DNA of 64,000 nt from Capra hircus (lineage: Eukaryota > Chordata > Mammalia > Artiodactyla > Bovidae). This document shows, piece by piece, positions 62,659 through 64,000 of the stretch. How positions within the stretch are numbered: the first letter of the stretch is position 1; each line of letters begins with the position of its first letter. The stretch lies in NCBI RefSeq assembly GCF_001704415.2, contig NC_030826.1, positions 59,973,362 through 60,037,361 of the forward strand, in the 5' to 3' direction. The notes under the pieces were generated by a model that was not told the DNA's origin, searched no databases, and saw only the letters and a list, made by a program, of their open reading frames with translations. Both the position numbers and the translations under genes were made by a program.

Positions 62659-64000
62659 ACTGAAATTTATAAGCAGGCCATCCAAAATAACTGATTAATT
62701 GGCAATCTGTTAGATATCTTTAAAATCCTCTGAATTTTCTGAGGTACAAAAGATCATGTATTAATATCTCCTTATGGAATCCAAGTTCTGAAGGATGCAA
62801 GCAATCTCTGACTTTATCCTCCATGCCTTGGGAACTGAAAATGACTAGATGAACAAGTAAGCCTTCAAAAGATCTGTTATTGACACATCTCAGTGAACTA
62901 TATCTCATCAAGGTTTTACCCTCCTCCTATCTAGCTTTTTGGGGAAGAAGTAAGGTTTTGATTATTTCTCCTTAAGTTGCTCTCCTTAAGTTGTTGGGAA
63001 GTCACCAACATCTTATTCCCAGAAAATGGATAAAATATATCCAGCTCTTGGTATTTTTTTCCTAAATAAATTGAATTGTGGCTTTATTTGATTTACAAAA
63101 CTTTTTTAAGAAAAAAAAAAAGATAAATATACTGTAGCTACAAAACTAGTTTTTCTTTTTTAAAGATCAGAGGCAAATAGCCTCAGAATAACCCTGAATG
63201 TTCCTTTGATGATACATTCCCCAGGAAAATGTTTTTAAAGTAAATAATTGTATATGTATTTGGTTAGCACAAAAGCTTTACAGACAACCTTCTTGATGTG
63301 GTTGGAAACTGGAACCAGTTTCGAAAGCAACTGGACATTTTATGGCTGAGATAATTTTCTCCTCTGCTTTCTACTTTCAGAAATGGAATCTGTCGTGATA
63401 GAGAGAAGAGCCAGAGGTGTGAAATTCAACCAGGAATAAATATTATAAACTGCAGGTAGCCTGCACCCTTCTGAATGACTGTCCCTCAGATGCATGGTGT
63501 GTTTCTCTCTCTGGTTCCTCCTTCCACTCAGCTTCCTCTGCAAGCAGTCATAGGATGCAAGTCAGAAAATGCTTCACAACATTTCCGAAGATGTCGGTGA
63601 AAAATGGGTGGTATCTGTTTACTACTGTACTTTGATATTGACAGAACCTGGAAAGTCACTTTGGGTTGCTGGTGGCCTTTCTGTTTTGTTTTCATTCAAA
63701 ATTATTTCTTTCCAAACAAGGCAGAAGGAGATGAAAGAAAAGGCTATCCTAATAATGTTGCATTACGACGTTATACGATCATTGGAAGAAATATCTGAAT
63801 TGCTTGTGGGGAAGTGGAAATTGCACTCAATGACACTGAGGGGTTTACAAGGCCAGAAAGTTTCACTTCCTGTCCCATTCCAGCACAAGACAAGAGCCTG
63901 TGGACGAAGTTCAGCTTCTGCAAGGAGAGAGTCAATTTCAGGGACTGTGTGGACCTGGGCCTTGTCCAGGTTTTGGTCCTGCTTCCCGGCTTGAAAGCTC
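62659..64000. other. Single-copy-looking stretch of 1.3 kb
   Basis: No repeat or gene recognised. AT-rich, with an A12 run at 63111-63122. Frames of 141 (63569-63994, plus) and 64 codons at the right edge have no recognisable domain; the first runs to near the window end and could only be judged with flanking sequence. Confidence 0.4.

Overview
The window looks like nuclear DNA of a pecoran ruminant (cattle, buffalo, sheep, goat or deer type). The evidence is the repeat content: many Bov-tA and Bov-A2 SINEs, BovB (RTE-type) LINE fragments, CHR-type tRNA-Glu-derived SINEs, and older mammal-wide elements (L1, L2, MIR, MER20, MER5A, MLT1-type LTR). I cannot separate the candidate species by eye. 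No bacterial, phage, plasmid or organellar feature was seen.

I find no host protein-coding gene, tRNA, rRNA or small RNA gene that I can support. Almost every open reading frame above about 100 codons is a reading of BovB reverse transcriptase, its antisense, or SINE sequence. By rough tally about two fifths of the window is recognisable interspersed repeat; the rest is single-copy-looking DNA with no coding signal. The best description is an intergenic or large-intron region.

Layout. 1-7.9 kb: dense repeats, including an MLT1-type LTR split by a Bov-tA, plus a CA microsatellite next to a G-quadruplex-type tract. 7.9-9.2 kb: repeat-free block with a YY1-like site. 9.8-13.6 kb: BovB with a 272-codon open reverse transcriptase fragment, then a same-strand SINE pile-up. 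13.6-20.5 kb: mixed; holds a two-copy local duplication (15.7 and 17.0 kb) that I cannot assign to a known repeat. 20.5-24.2 kb: repeat-poor. 24.2-30.4 kb: nested L1/Bov-tA/BovB insertions and a short CpG-rich island near 29.2 kb. 30.4-38.2 kb: L2, MIR, L1, a CHR SINE carrying an internal 50-bp triplication, and a composite Bov-A2/L1 insertion. 38.2-40.1 kb: repeat-free, with a three-copy degenerate repeat carrying RUNX-type motifs and a second 52-bp degenerate repeat. 40.1-59.9 kb: alternating single-copy sequence and SINE/LINE copies, including a Bov-tA with a 35-bp internal inversion. 59.9-62.3 kb: the longest BovB copy, minus strand, with flanking target-site duplications and a nested Bov-A2 with its own. 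62.3-64 kb: a purine tract and single-copy sequence.

There is no gene system here. The most useful leads are the unassigned local duplication, the RUNX-motif array in a repeat-free block, the CpG-rich island, and several small structural events inside repeats that record how they formed. I did not find a convincing undescribed functional system. All repeat names are from recognition of consensus-like sequence, not from a database search; boundaries are good to about 5-20 bp.
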